Part shown: piece by piece, positions 25,199 through 33,774 of the stretch | Position numbering within the stretch: position 1 is the stretch's first letter | How the letters are laid out: every line of letters starts with the position of its first letter | Origin: an uncultured Candidatus Saccharibacteria bacterium | GTDB taxonomy: Bacteria; Patescibacteriota; Saccharimonadia; Saccharimonadales; Saccharimonadaceae | DNA: 64,000 bases | NCBI GenBank assembly: GCA_947169915.1 | Contig: CAMVRN010000003.1 | Coordinates: 1 to 64,000, forward strand | Direction of reading: 5' to 3' | Notes under the pieces: model-generated | Seen by the model: the letters and a program-made list of their open reading frames with translations, nothing else | Told to the model about the DNA's origin: nothing | Database searches by the model: none | Translations under genes and position numbers: made by a program

Positions 25199-26171
25199 TT
25201 GGCGAATCGCTTGGGACCGGTACAACGCTAGCCTCAGGTTCTGTGTTGGTGTTGGCCTGATTTTGTGTATCGTCAGTATTTGTGTTTGGAGTAGTTTGGT
25301 CTGTTGAAGTGTTGTCTGTCGGGAGGTCAGTTACTGGCGTTACGTCGTCTGGATTAACAACTACGCCCTCAGGGGTAGTTTGCGGGGTATCGTCAACTGG
25401 AACTACTGTTGAAGAATCATTCGGGTTTTGCGCTGGAGGATTTGAGGATGGCGAGTTGAATAGAACGAAATAAACGACTACGCCACCAACGACAAGAAGA
25501 AGTACGATTGCAAGAAGAATAATGGTTGTTTTGCTCATTTTTTTCTTCTGCGGCTTTGCCTCTGCGAAGGCACTTTTTGGCATCGCGACTGGCGATTCGG
25601 TTGCGGCGACAGCCAGGATGTCTGGTGTTGGTTCAGGAATACCCGATGCAATTGGCGTAACAATGTTTGGATTCATTTCTGGAGCCGGCTCAGCCGGAGT
25701 TTGCTCAATGCCGGAATTATCAGCAGCTGGAACTTCTGGGGCAGGTCCAGCTACTTGAGCTTCTGGGGTTGGTTCAGAAGTTGGGATAACCGATTCTGAC
25801 GCCGGAGTTGGCTCCGTGGTTGGTTCGGGAGCGATTGGCGCCGGCTCAGGAATAGGCTCTGCCGCTGGAGCAGGCGCGGGTTCTGGTGCAGGTGCAGGTT
25901 CAGGAGCTGGAGTGGGTTCTGCGGCTGGTGCCGGTGCTGGCGTTGGTGCTGGAGCTGGAGCTGGCTCTGGCGCGGGGGTTGGTTCGGGAGCGATTGGCGC
26001 CGGCTCAGGAATAGGCTCTGCCGCTGGAGCAGGCGCGGGTTCTGGTGCAGGTGCAGGTTCAGGAGCTGGAGTGGGTTCTGCGGCTGGTGCCGGTGCTGGC
26101 GTTGGTGCTGGAGCTGGAGCTGGTGTTGGCTCTGGCGCGGGGGTTGGTGGGGTTGGTTGAGTTGGCTCCAT
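25188..26171 (-). CDS. Pro/Ala-rich membrane protein with tandem repeat
   Basis: A 327-residue protein. About residues 1-205 are a low-complexity cytoplasmic region dominated by Pro-Ala-Glu-Thr (PAPEP-type units) including a 53-residue near-identical tandem repeat. A basic KKKMSK stretch precedes a transmembrane helix (about 211-235), and the outer C-terminal ~85 residues are Thr/Asp/Asn-rich. No enzyme domain is seen. It is translationally coupled to the upstream Glu-rich membrane protein (TAATG overlap), and the pair likely works together. A wall-spanning or scaffolding role is only an inference from composition. Confidence 0.85.
   Translation of the reverse strand: MEPTQPTPPTPAPEPTPAPAPAPTPAPAPAAEPTPAPEPAPAPEPAPAPAAEPIPEPAPIAPEPTPAPEPAPAPAPTPAPAPAAEPTPAPEPAPAPEPAPAPAAEPIPEPAPIAPEPTTEPTPASESVIPTSEPTPEAQVAGPAPEVPAADNSGIEQTPAEPAPEMNPNIVTPIASGIPEPTPDILAVAATESPVAMPKSAFAEAKPQKKKMSKTTIILLAIVLLLVVGGVVVYFVLFNSPSSNPPAQNPNDSSTVVPVDDTPQTTPEGVVVNPDDVTPVTDLPTDNTSTDQTTPNTNTDDTQNQANTNTEPEASVVPVPSDSPTTE
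25818..26122 (-). repeat. 159-bp tandem duplication inside 25188-26171
   Basis: The 146 bases 25818-25963 are repeated without a difference at 25977-26122, a period of 159 bp (53 codons). The copies diverge only at the edges, where a six-base unit is gained. Reading frame is kept, so repeat number may vary between strains. Confidence 0.95.
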
Positions 26172-27340
26172 TATTTCTTCTCCGTATTAGTGTTATCAAC
26201 TAAATCGTTTGTCTCTTTTGATTCGACAACGGGGTGCTTCTCTTGGAATTCGTAGAGGCCAAATTCGGTCTTTTTGAAGACATAGCGATATTGTGAGTAA
26301 TTTTGAAAGTTCTCTGCGGTAATGGTTACGTCAGAGGAAACTGCGGTTTTGCAGTTTGTTGTGTCTTCTCCGTCGGTGATCGAGTTAATGCAGTTCGTGA
26401 CGTCCGTGCTCGGTTCCGCTGAATTGTAATAAATGTATTCATCTTCTCCAATCTTCTGGTAGGTTTTGGAAACGACATAGAAGGTTGGAATATCTTTGTG
26501 AAGTTCGACGAATAGTTTATCAACTTCTGCAAGGAGCTTTTCGTCAGTCAAAGGAATCTCGGCGCTAGGCTCCGCTTTCTTTTCAGTAGGGGTTTGTTCA
26601 GAAGTCTCTGGGGATTTCTTGAACAGATTTGGGAATGGATTATCGATGATGTTCTGCTCAACAAGAACGCAAACTAGGACAGCAGCAACTGCGAGGATGA
26701 ACAAGATGATAAGGAAGTTGCGGAAGCCATGATGACGTTTCTTTGCTGGTTCGGTTGAAAGAGGCTCAGTATAATCGCCTGATTCTTCCTCGGCATTTAA
26801 ACGACTAAGAGCTGCTTCGACTTCTGGTGAATACTTAGGGGTATTCGAAACTGGTTGCTCTGTTTCCTCATCCATTGAAAGAATCATTGGCTCTTCGTGA
26901 TTGATTTCGATGGGTTCAGCTTTAGAGTCGTCAGCTTTTTCTACGGGCACATCCTGCTCTTCTAGTTTTTCTTCCTCATGTTTTTCTTCGTGATTCCCTT
27001 CTTCGTGAGACTCTTCTGATTCGTGTCTTTCTTCAATTTGTTTGTCATTTTCTTCGGGCTCTGGAGTGTAATCGGAGACTTCCGATTCGCTTTCTTCGCG
27101 CTCTTCATCTTCGTTTTGTTCGTCAAGATTCTCTTGAAGCTCTTCTACTGGAGAATCCTCATGATGCTCTTCGTTATGCTCGCCTTCATCATGATGTTCC
27201 TCATGATTCTCTTCGGCAGGACGATTCTCTTCATTTATATCAGTGTCTTGAGGCTCTTCTGGAGCTTCGTGATTTTCGGCTTCGCGAGGGCCGGTATTGT
27301 TCGCGATGTTTTGAGATAAATTACGTAATTTTTCTTCCAT
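26171..27340 (-). CDS. Glu/His-rich single-pass membrane protein
   Basis: A 389-residue protein. Residues ~20-200 are an extremely acidic cytoplasmic region rich in Glu with many His (EEHHDEGEHNEEHHED type), a possible metal-binding or buffering segment; the basic KKRHHGFRN precedes a transmembrane helix (about 210-230). The outer C-terminal domain of ~150 residues is soluble with two cysteines that could form a disulfide. No family is recognised. It begins near-leaderless behind TGC-TAAAAT and is coupled to 25188-26171. Confidence 0.85.
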   Translation of the reverse strand: MEEKLRNLSQNIANNTGPREAENHEAPEEPQDTDINEENRPAEENHEEHHDEGEHNEEHHEDSPVEELQENLDEQNEDEEREESESEVSDYTPEPEENDKQIEERHESEESHEEGNHEEKHEEEKLEEQDVPVEKADDSKAEPIEINHEEPMILSMDEETEQPVSNTPKYSPEVEAALSRLNAEEESGDYTEPLSTEPAKKRHHGFRNFLIILFILAVAAVLVCVLVEQNIIDNPFPNLFKKSPETSEQTPTEKKAEPSAEIPLTDEKLLAEVDKLFVELHKDIPTFYVVSKTYQKIGEDEYIYYNSAEPSTDVTNCINSITDGEDTTNCKTAVSSDVTITAENFQNYSQYRYVFKKTEFGLYEFQEKHPVVESKETNDLVDNTNTEKK

Positions 27341-27350
27341 GGTTATTAAT

Positions 27351-27383
27351 ATTTTAGCATAAAAACTTTGGAAGTGGTATAAT
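27351..27383. promoter_or_regulatory. Divergent -10 elements (26171-27340 / dnaE)
   Basis: Minus-strand TGC-TAAAAT (27351-27359) lies ten bases before the membrane-protein ATG. Plus-strand TGG-TATAAT (27378-27383) lies seven bases before the ATG at 27391 of dnaE. Neither gene has a ribosome site. Confidence 0.6.
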
Positions 27384-27390
27384 GATTTTT

Positions 27391-30300
27391 ATGAAACGTG
27401 TGGAGGAGGAAAAAGAGATTGTTTTGAAGCCTAGCGACTTTGTGCATCTTCATAACCATACTCATTATTCTTTGCTTGATGGTCTTACGAAAATACCCGA
27501 ACTTGTAACTTTTGTTAAAGAACATGGCATGGAGGCTGTTGCCGTTACGGACCACGGAACGATGTCGGGTTTGGTTGAACTTTATAAAACTTGTAAAGAT
27601 AACGGCATAAAGCCTATTTTGGGTCTTGAGGCGTATGTGGCCGCTAGAAATCTTGAGGACCGCGACCCCGCACACGATAAACAAAGATTCCATATAACCT
27701 TGCTCGCTATGAACGACAAGGGATTTGAGAATCTTTGCCGTTTGATGAGCAATGCTGAGATTAATGGTAAGTATTACAAACCGCGTACTGACCATAAAGA
27801 CATGGAAAAATATAGTGAGGGGATTATTTGTCTTTCTGGTTGTGCTGGGTCTGAGATTTCTGAAGCGTTGCGCGCAGGTGACGAGAAACGCGCTATTGAG
27901 CTGATTGAATGGCACAAGAAAGTTTACGGGGATAGATTCTATCTTGAAATGCAGGACCATGGTCACCCTGATTCTCCGACACATTGGAAAGAACAAGAGA
28001 TGATTAACAACTGGCACATGGCACATGCCAAGGAGCTAGGTGTACCGCTGGTTGTAACTTGTGATGCTCACTATCTCAAACACGAAGACCAAGATGCTCA
28101 TGAAGTGTTGCTTTGCGTGGGCACGGGCTCTAATCTTTCCGACACAAACAGAATGAGCTTGAAAGAATTCCAGCTTCATGTTATCCCGCCAGAAGAAATC
28201 ATTAAAAGATGGGGCAAAACATGCCCCGAAGCGGTGCTCAACACGAAAAAAATTGCAGATAGGTGTAACGTTGAACTTCAACTTGGTAGAATTTTGATTC
28301 CGAAGTTTCCTGTTCCCGATGGAGAGACTGATAAAACCTATCTTGACAAGTTAGTTTTTCGTGGTCTCGCCTTTCGGTATGGCGGAAAAACTGAAGAAGA
28401 AGCAAGCAAGTTGAGCATTTCGGAATGTCGGAAAATTTTGGAGAAAGTCGATAAAGAACGTGACGATTTGCATAAGTTACTTCCGCGTATCGATTATGAG
28501 TTATCGGTCGTTGATAAGATGGGCTATAACGGTTACTTCTTGATTGTCTGGGACTTCATTAACTGGGGTAAGAAAAAAGGTATTATTTACGGGCCGGGAC
28601 GTGGTTCAGCTGCTGGTGCCTTGCTTGCTTATGCTCTCCGCATTACGGAGCTTGACCCGATGAAGTATGATTTGCTCTTCGAGCGCTTCCTTAACCCAGA
28701 CCGTATTTCCATGCCAGATATCGATACGGACATTCAGGATACTAGACGTGACGAAGTGATTGAGTACTGTACGGAGAAATACGGGGCGGGCAGAGTTTCG
28801 AACATTGCGACGTTTGGCAAGATGATGGCCAAAAACGCTGTGCGTGATGTTGCGCGCGTGCTTGAGGTTCCATACGCGGAAGCAGATAGACTCGCGAAGA
28901 TGGTGCCAGACCCAGTGATGGGGCACCATTGCCACTTAGTTGACGAGATTGAAAAGCCAGGTGACCTAAAGAATGAGTATGAAACGAATCCGACTTCAAG
29001 AGAAGTACTTGATTTTGCGAGCCGGCTCGAAGGAACGATTCGTGGACATGGTGTGCATGCTTGTGGCGTAGTGATTGCCCCGGATGACCTTGTGAAATTT
29101 GTTCCGCTTGAAGTGTCGGCGAAGGGTCCAATTGCGGCACAATTCCCTATGGGGACGATTGAGGAACTTGGGCTTCTTAAAATGGACTTTCTTGGATTAT
29201 CAAACCTTTCGGTGATTAATAATGCACTTCGTATGATTCGGAAAGTTTATGATGACGATATCGATATGTATTCTGTGCCGCTCGATGATTCGTTGACTTA
29301 TAAATTGCTCCAGAATGCGGAGACGACAGGAGTTTTTCAGCTTGAGTCTGCTGGCATGAAGCGCTATTTGAAAGATTTGAAAGCCGACCATTTTGAAGAC
29401 ATTATCGCTATGGTGGCACTTTACCGTCCTGGACCGATGCAGTTTATCGATTCATTCATTCGCCGTAAACATGGTCAAGAGGAAATAACTTATCTTCACC
29501 CAGGTCTTGAGAACGCACTTAAGAGTACTTATGGAATCTTGATTTATCAGGAGCAGTTCATGCAGATAAGCCGAGAATGGTGCGGTTTTACTGGAGGTCA
29601 AGCTGATACCCTGCGTAAGGCGGTCGGTAAGAAGAAAATTGACCTCATGGAAAAAGTCAAACCGCAGTTTATTGAAGGCGCTATTAGAGTTGGCGGAGCG
29701 ACAAAAGAAATAGCTGAAGAATTCTGGTCAGAGCTACTAGATTTTGCTAACTATTGTTTCAATAAGAGCCACGCCGCGTGTTATGGTTTAGTAGCATATT
29801 GGACTGCTTACCTCAAGGCTCATTATCCAGATGCGTATATGGCCGCACTTATGACTTCGGATATGAGATGGACAGATAGGCTTGCAATTGAGATTGCAGA
29901 ATGTAAGAGAATGGGGCTCAAAGTTCTTGGTCCAGATATTAATGAAAGTTTCGGCGATTTTGGTATCGTGAAGGGCGAAAAAACAATCCGCTTCGGGCTC
30001 TCTGGTATTAAGGGCGTCGGAAAGGCGTTGGTTGAAGAAAAAGTGATTCCCGAGAGAAAGCTAAACGGTCCATTTAAGAGTGTTTGCGATTTCGCTAAAC
30101 GAGTCGATTCTACGAAGTTTAACAAGAAAGCGTGGGAGTCGACAATAAAAACTGGCGGATTTGATAGATTTGGAACTAGAAGCGATTTGTTGTACAACCT
30201 CGAAAACATTCAGGCGTATGGTGCGAAGATGCAAAAAGATGCCGCTTCAGGACAGACGGATTTATTTGGAGCGTTTGGCTCAGTAGCGGAAATCCCGGAA

Positions 30301-31179
30301 GTTGAGATTAAACCGGCGCCAACTCAGTATTCTGATAAAGAGCTCCTTCTCTGGGAGAGAGACTTGATGGGGCTTTATATCTCTGCGCATCCGCTTGATA
30401 AATATGACAAATATTTCGAAGAACAAACACATCCGTATAGTGTCGTGACGAAGGAAAATGACGGAAAAGTAGTCGTGATTGGCGGCATTATTACGACGGT
30501 TAGAACAATTTTAACGAAGAGCAATACAAAGATGGCATTTGTTAAGATTGAAAGCAAAACGGGCGAGCAAGAAATAATTGTTTTCCCGAGCGTATACGAG
30601 GAGTATGGCGGAAAACTGATTCAGGATAATGTGATTAAGGTTACCGGGAGAGTAAACGCGAAGGATAAGAACGGAAATGTAGTACCAGATGCGAAGGTTT
30701 TGATGGATAGTTGTGAAGTAATTTCTGACGAGGTGCTCGCAAATTACAAAGAAACTGGAACCCAACTTGAGGCTCCGAAAGAAGTAGCTAACGGATTTGG
30801 GCGTAGGAGAAATTCTTCGACAAGTGCTTCTGGTGTGTCGGGTAGGCATGGTGGGTACAAGTCCGGCGGAGCAAGTTTTGAACCTGGAACAAAGAAGGGC
30901 CAGGATGTCTCCTTTGAGAGTGTTAAGGTTGTAGAGCCACCAAAAGATACTAGGCATGAGAAGGTTTATATCTTGATTGAAAAACCGGACGACGTAAATG
31001 TTCTTTCGAGCGTGAAACGAATTTGCGACAAAAATGCTGGATTCAATGATGTTATTTTGGTGCTGTCTGAGGGAGAAAAGAAAAAAGCGCTTAAGATGCC
31101 ATTTAGAGTTGAGCCAAATGACGACTTTTTAGCGGGTATTCAAAAAGTGGTTGGCGAAGCTAATATAAAAGTAAAATAA
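27391..31179 (+). CDS. dnaE: DNA polymerase III alpha subunit
   Basis: A 1262-residue replicative polymerase catalytic subunit. The N-terminal PHP domain shows HLHNHTHYSLLDG and VTDHGTMSG; the polymerase active site shows GPGRGSAAGALLAYAL and MPDIDTDI; the C-terminal part includes helix-hairpin-helix and OB-fold regions (VVVIGGIITTVRTI). No inserted exonuclease domain is seen, so it is DnaE1-type rather than PolC. An upstream in-frame ATG at 27382 overlaps the -10, so I choose ATG 27391, seven bases after TATAAT, as a leaderless start. Confidence 0.97.
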   Translation: MKRVEEEKEIVLKPSDFVHLHNHTHYSLLDGLTKIPELVTFVKEHGMEAVAVTDHGTMSGLVELYKTCKDNGIKPILGLEAYVAARNLEDRDPAHDKQRFHITLLAMNDKGFENLCRLMSNAEINGKYYKPRTDHKDMEKYSEGIICLSGCAGSEISEALRAGDEKRAIELIEWHKKVYGDRFYLEMQDHGHPDSPTHWKEQEMINNWHMAHAKELGVPLVVTCDAHYLKHEDQDAHEVLLCVGTGSNLSDTNRMSLKEFQLHVIPPEEIIKRWGKTCPEAVLNTKKIADRCNVELQLGRILIPKFPVPDGETDKTYLDKLVFRGLAFRYGGKTEEEASKLSISECRKILEKVDKERDDLHKLLPRIDYELSVVDKMGYNGYFLIVWDFINWGKKKGIIYGPGRGSAAGALLAYALRITELDPMKYDLLFERFLNPDRISMPDIDTDIQDTRRDEVIEYCTEKYGAGRVSNIATFGKMMAKNAVRDVARVLEVPYAEADRLAKMVPDPVMGHHCHLVDEIEKPGDLKNEYETNPTSREVLDFASRLEGTIRGHGVHACGVVIAPDDLVKFVPLEVSAKGPIAAQFPMGTIEELGLLKMDFLGLSNLSVINNALRMIRKVYDDDIDMYSVPLDDSLTYKLLQNAETTGVFQLESAGMKRYLKDLKADHFEDIIAMVALYRPGPMQFIDSFIRRKHGQEEITYLHPGLENALKSTYGILIYQEQFMQISREWCGFTGGQADTLRKAVGKKKIDLMEKVKPQFIEGAIRVGGATKEIAEEFWSELLDFANYCFNKSHAACYGLVAYWTAYLKAHYPDAYMAALMTSDMRWTDRLAIEIAECKRMGLKVLGPDINESFGDFGIVKGEKTIRFGLSGIKGVGKALVEEKVIPERKLNGPFKSVCDFAKRVDSTKFNKKAWESTIKTGGFDRFGTRSDLLYNLENIQAYGAKMQKDAASGQTDLFGAFGSVAEIPEVEIKPAPTQYSDKELLLWERDLMGLYISAHPLDKYDKYFEEQTHPYSVVTKENDGKVVVIGGIITTVRTILTKSNTKMAFVKIESKTGEQEIIVFPSVYEEYGGKLIQDNVIKVTGRVNAKDKNGNVVPDAKVLMDSCEVISDEVLANYKETGTQLEAPKEVANGFGRRRNSSTSASGVSGRHGGYKSGGASFEPGTKKGQDVSFESVKVVEPPKDTRHEKVYILIEKPDDVNVLSSVKRICDKNAGFNDVILVLSEGEKKKALKMPFRVEPNDDFLAGIQKVVGEANIKVK

Positions 31180-31180
31180 A

Positions 31181-31204
31181 AATCACCCCTTTGCAGGGGT
31201 GATT
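31181..31204 (-). terminator. Intrinsic terminator of 31219-32250
   Basis: AATCACCCCT-TTGC-AGGGGTGATT hairpin; the U-rich stretch is on the minus-strand side. It may also slow dnaE transcription on the plus strand. Confidence 0.75.
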
Positions 31205-31218
31205 GCCGTTTTGGAAAG

Positions 31219-32250
31219 TTACTTGTTTACAATTGTTCCGCCGTTGGCGTAAGTAGAGAGGTCCCAGGAGCGATTGTCGATGACGAGCGCGGTTCCTTTT
31301 GTGAAATGCTGTTTCACCCACTTGCTGTCTTCGAGGTCCAGACGGACGCAACCATGTGAGCAGAAGGTTCCAAGAGCCGAATTGTCGTCTCTCTTCCATT
31401 TGCCACCGGCTTTTCTCCAGCGAAGTACAGAGTGGAAGAAATCTCCTCCGCCAATAGCAACGGCGTTGTCGCCAGCCCATTCGCGGTTTCCGTTTTTGCC
31501 GTAGATGGCAGAATGACCGGAGCCATTCAGAACTTTGTTTCTAACGGCAGTCATCGTGTTGTTTTTGATACTTCCTGTTGCACAGCTCATCACGCGAACG
31601 AGATACCATTCACCGTCAATCTTTTCATAGACTTCAAGTAAGTGGGAATTCAGGTTCAGGTGTGCAGCTACGCCGTTGGTGGACTGTTCGAAGGACTCAT
31701 AGAGATTCGGAGCGTAGCGAGGATGCTCGCCAGTATCTTCAATTCCGAGAGCCTTCAGTGTATTTTTGCCACATATACCATCAACAACGAGGTCGTTTTT
31801 GCGCTGAAAAAGCTTAATTGCCTTATCAGTGCCTGGTCCAAGGATTCCATCTACTGGAATCTTTTTGTAACCACTGACTCTTGCCATTTTGTCGTTCAGG
31901 GCAGTCTGAATTTCACGAATGAGTTCCGATGACCAATCCTGATAATCATCGGTGAGTGCTGAGTAGCTCATGTATGCTCCTTCAGCGTGCGCAGGGGTTT
32001 TGATGGTTCCAATAAGGAGAACCAAGCCTATGATTGCGACGACGAGCAGGAGTGTACCAAGGATTTCGGCGAACACACGAGCGCATTTGCGGGCGCGTTC
32101 GCGCTTGGCCAGCTCGACGGCGTTTCCACTGACGAACCAGTGACGCTTCCGACCGACAGTTTTTTCCGGGTTGATGATGAAGTCGATATTACTATCTCCT
32201 TCAAAAAACCTAGGAACAGAGTAGTTGCTGTTGCTTGTGCGTTTAGTCAT
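31219..32250 (-). CDS. L,D-transpeptidase with peptidoglycan-binding domain
   Basis: A 343-residue wall enzyme: cytoplasmic basic N-terminus, transmembrane helix (about 58-82), PG_binding_1 repeat (about 110-168, PVDGILGPGTDKAIKLFQ), and a YkuD catalytic domain with intact SHGCVRL (residues 298-304, Cys301). Such enzymes form 3-3 peptidoglycan crosslinks or attach proteins to the wall. ATG 32250 is led by GGGAGGGAAAT. Its promoter and 5' hairpin are shared in design with the neighbouring 32406-33242. Confidence 0.93.
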   Translation of the reverse strand: MTKRTSNSNYSVPRFFEGDSNIDFIINPEKTVGRKRHWFVSGNAVELAKRERARKCARVFAEILGTLLLVVAIIGLVLLIGTIKTPAHAEGAYMSYSALTDDYQDWSSELIREIQTALNDKMARVSGYKKIPVDGILGPGTDKAIKLFQRKNDLVVDGICGKNTLKALGIEDTGEHPRYAPNLYESFEQSTNGVAAHLNLNSHLLEVYEKIDGEWYLVRVMSCATGSIKNNTMTAVRNKVLNGSGHSAIYGKNGNREWAGDNAVAIGGGDFFHSVLRWRKAGGKWKRDDNSALGTFCSHGCVRLDLEDSKWVKQHFTKGTALVIDNRSWDLSTYANGGTIVNK

Positions 32251-32305
32251 TTCATTTCCCTCCCAAATAAAATGTATTTCCTTAACGGTCCTTAAATAGC
32301 TTCGC

Positions 32306-32362
32306 TTGACGAGATCGTCAAACGATAATTCATATTATAGCATAACCAGAACAAAAAGTCAA
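32306..32362 (-). promoter_or_regulatory. Promoter and leader hairpin of L,D-transpeptidase
   Basis: TTGACT (32357-32362), 17-base spacer, TGC-TATAAT (32334-32339). Eleven bases later the leader has the 7-bp hairpin TTGACGA-TC-TCGTCAA (32306-32321), nearly identical to one before the next gene. Confidence 0.85.
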
Positions 32363-32372
32363 TATAAAATAG

Positions 32373-32396
32373 AAAAGCACCCCTGTTGGGGTGCTT
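32373..32396 (-). terminator. Intrinsic terminator of 32406-33242
   Basis: AAGCACCCC-TGTT-GGGGTGCTT, followed by U-rich sequence on the minus strand. Confidence 0.85.
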
Positions 32397-32405
32397 GGTT
32401 AGGGT

Positions 32406-33242
32406 TTAGTCCCAGTCAGCATAATCTTCGTCGTTAATGAGTTCTTGGTAGCCGATAGATGAGGGCTGATAGTTGCGGTCATCGATGACGATGGTTACAC
32501 CTTTGCTCTCGTTCTTCCTGAGCCAGGTAGAGAATTCCTTGGGAATGCGGATGCTTCCGTCGGTCAGATGAAGCCCAAGAGTTTGGCCTCCTACCACTTC
32601 TGTTTTGCTTCCTTTGACATAGAGAAGGCTCTGAATGGCAAAATCGCCTTTGAATTGGATGTGGTCGTAGAAGGTTCCGTTTGCTTCTTCGTAAACTTTG
32701 GTTTTCGAGCGGATAGTGAACGCGCCTAGGGGCGTAAAGTATCCCTCTTCTTGATTACCGGTAATACAGAGAGTTTCGGCGATAAGTACGCCGTCGCGGA
32801 AGAGACAGAATCTCGAGCCAGTCTCTGGGATATTGCTGTTGTAGCCATCGCCGCCAAGAGCGATATAAATTAAGTCTTCATAGGGTGACTTATCGTAAAT
32901 CCTCTGGAGGTCAGCCATGTAATACAGCGTATACCCTTTTTCGTATGGCCATTCATTGATTCTGAGTTCTTTTGCGAGAGCGTCGTCGGCAACACCGGTA
33001 ACTGGAAGTCCTTTCCATCTCTGGAAAACTTTGACTGCTTGCGCGGTAGCGGGTCCGTAATCTCCGTCGATGGCGATATCTGCGCCAAATCTGACAAGGT
33101 ATTGCTGGACTAGCTTAACCAGAGAAGAATCGTGTTTCCAGTATGATGGAAATCCGATTTCGTCGGCGTTTGCGGTGACAAAACAACCGAAGGCTAGTGC
33201 GATAACGAGGAGTAAACTGACAAAAATGGACAACCTGGACAT
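32406..33242 (-). CDS. Secreted L,D-transpeptidase homologue with altered active site
   Basis: A 278-residue protein with a signal peptide (about 1-27), a PG_binding_1 domain (about 40-95, AIDGDYGPATAQAVKVFQ) and a YkuD-like C-terminal domain. Where active enzymes have SHGC(V/I)R it reads TDGSIRI: catalytic His is Asp228 and catalytic Cys is Ser230, while Gly and Arg are kept. It is therefore probably not an L,D-transpeptidase and may bind wall peptides. ATG 33242 is led by GGGAGGGAAAT. It sits beside an intact paralogue. Confidence 0.82.
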   Translation of the reverse strand: MSRLSIFVSLLLVIALAFGCFVTANADEIGFPSYWKHDSSLVKLVQQYLVRFGADIAIDGDYGPATAQAVKVFQRWKGLPVTGVADDALAKELRINEWPYEKGYTLYYMADLQRIYDKSPYEDLIYIALGGDGYNSNIPETGSRFCLFRDGVLIAETLCITGNQEEGYFTPLGAFTIRSKTKVYEEANGTFYDHIQFKGDFAIQSLLYVKGSKTEVVGGQTLGLHLTDGSIRIPKEFSTWLRKNESKGVTIVIDDRNYQPSSIGYQELINDEDYADWD

Positions 33243-33297
33243 GATATTTCCCTCCCGAATATAATGTTGTATCCCTAACAAAAGTTAAGGAGCAAGG

Positions 33298-33353
33298 TCG
33301 ACAAAATCGTCAAACCATGCCATAATTATAGCACAAACAGATTAAAATGTCAA
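33298..33353 (-). promoter_or_regulatory. Promoter and leader hairpin of 32406-33242
   Basis: TTGACA (33348-33353), 17-base spacer, TGC-TATAAT (33325-33330), then TTGACGA-TT-TTGTCGA (33298-33313), ten bases after the -10. Compared with the paralogue's leader, the differences keep pairing through G-U. Confidence 0.85.
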
Positions 33354-33359
33354 TCTGGG

Positions 33360-33443
33360 CTATCTTGGAGCGCGAAAAACGCCCGCAAAGAAACCGAGTA
33401 TTGAACCAAAGAGTTTACCGAAGAATGTTTTAAGCTTTTTCAT
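33360..33443 (-). CDS. Possible cationic amphipathic micropeptide (27 aa)
   Basis: A 27-codon frame overlapping the last 14 bases of 33430-33750. It would encode MKKLKTFFGKLFGSILGFFA plus a short GVFRAPR end: basic, hydrophobic and Gly-spaced, like membrane-active peptides. The ribosome site is weak (AGAAG). Translational coupling with the upstream gene is plausible. I am not sure it is expressed. Confidence 0.4.
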   Translation of the reverse strand: MKKLKTFFGKLFGSILGFFAGVFRAPR

Positions 33444-33750
33444 CTTCTAGGCCGAATTTTTTACTAATTGCGGAAACAACTGCGCCTTTAACGACACCAG
33501 TGGTGTCCGTGACGTCTTTCTTGACGCTTTTGGCGGTTTTTGTAGCGGTTTTGGATAGGTCGTCGACAGTTTCGGAGGCTTTAGAAACGATAGTGTTTCC
33601 TTTTTTGGTCATGCGTTCAATTTGTTTTAGGATATGCTTAGCATCGCGAGAGAGGTCGAGGAGTTTTGCTAAAAGCATGATTCCTAAGATTAGGAACACG
33701 AAAAGTGTTAAGGATAGGATTGCTACAATAATCCATTCAGCGACGTCCAT
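33430..33750 (-). CDS. Small membrane protein with helical tail
   Basis: A 106-residue protein: an N-terminal transmembrane helix (about 6-28, EWIIVAILSLTLFVFLILGIMLL), then a long Lys/Thr/Val amphipathic helical region resembling general-stress or DUF948-like proteins in pattern. No firm family is claimed. The ATG is led by AAAGGAGGTAAC. It follows galU in the same direction with a 24-base gap and is likely co-transcribed. Confidence 0.75.
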   Translation of the reverse strand: MDVAEWIIVAILSLTLFVFLILGIMLLAKLLDLSRDAKHILKQIERMTKKGNTIVSKASETVDDLSKTATKTAKSVKKDVTDTTGVVKGAVVSAISKKFGLEDEKA

Positions 33751-33774
33751 TTGTTGTTACCTCCTTTAAATTGT

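Noticed and set aside
25818-26122. Possible CRISPR or minisatellite array
   Set aside because: There are only two copies, 159 bp apart, inside a coding frame; no spacers or cas genes are present.
25816-26160. Gly/Ala-rich silk-like frame on the plus strand
   Set aside because: It is the complement of the Pro/Ala-rich repeat gene; no promoter or ribosome site supports it.
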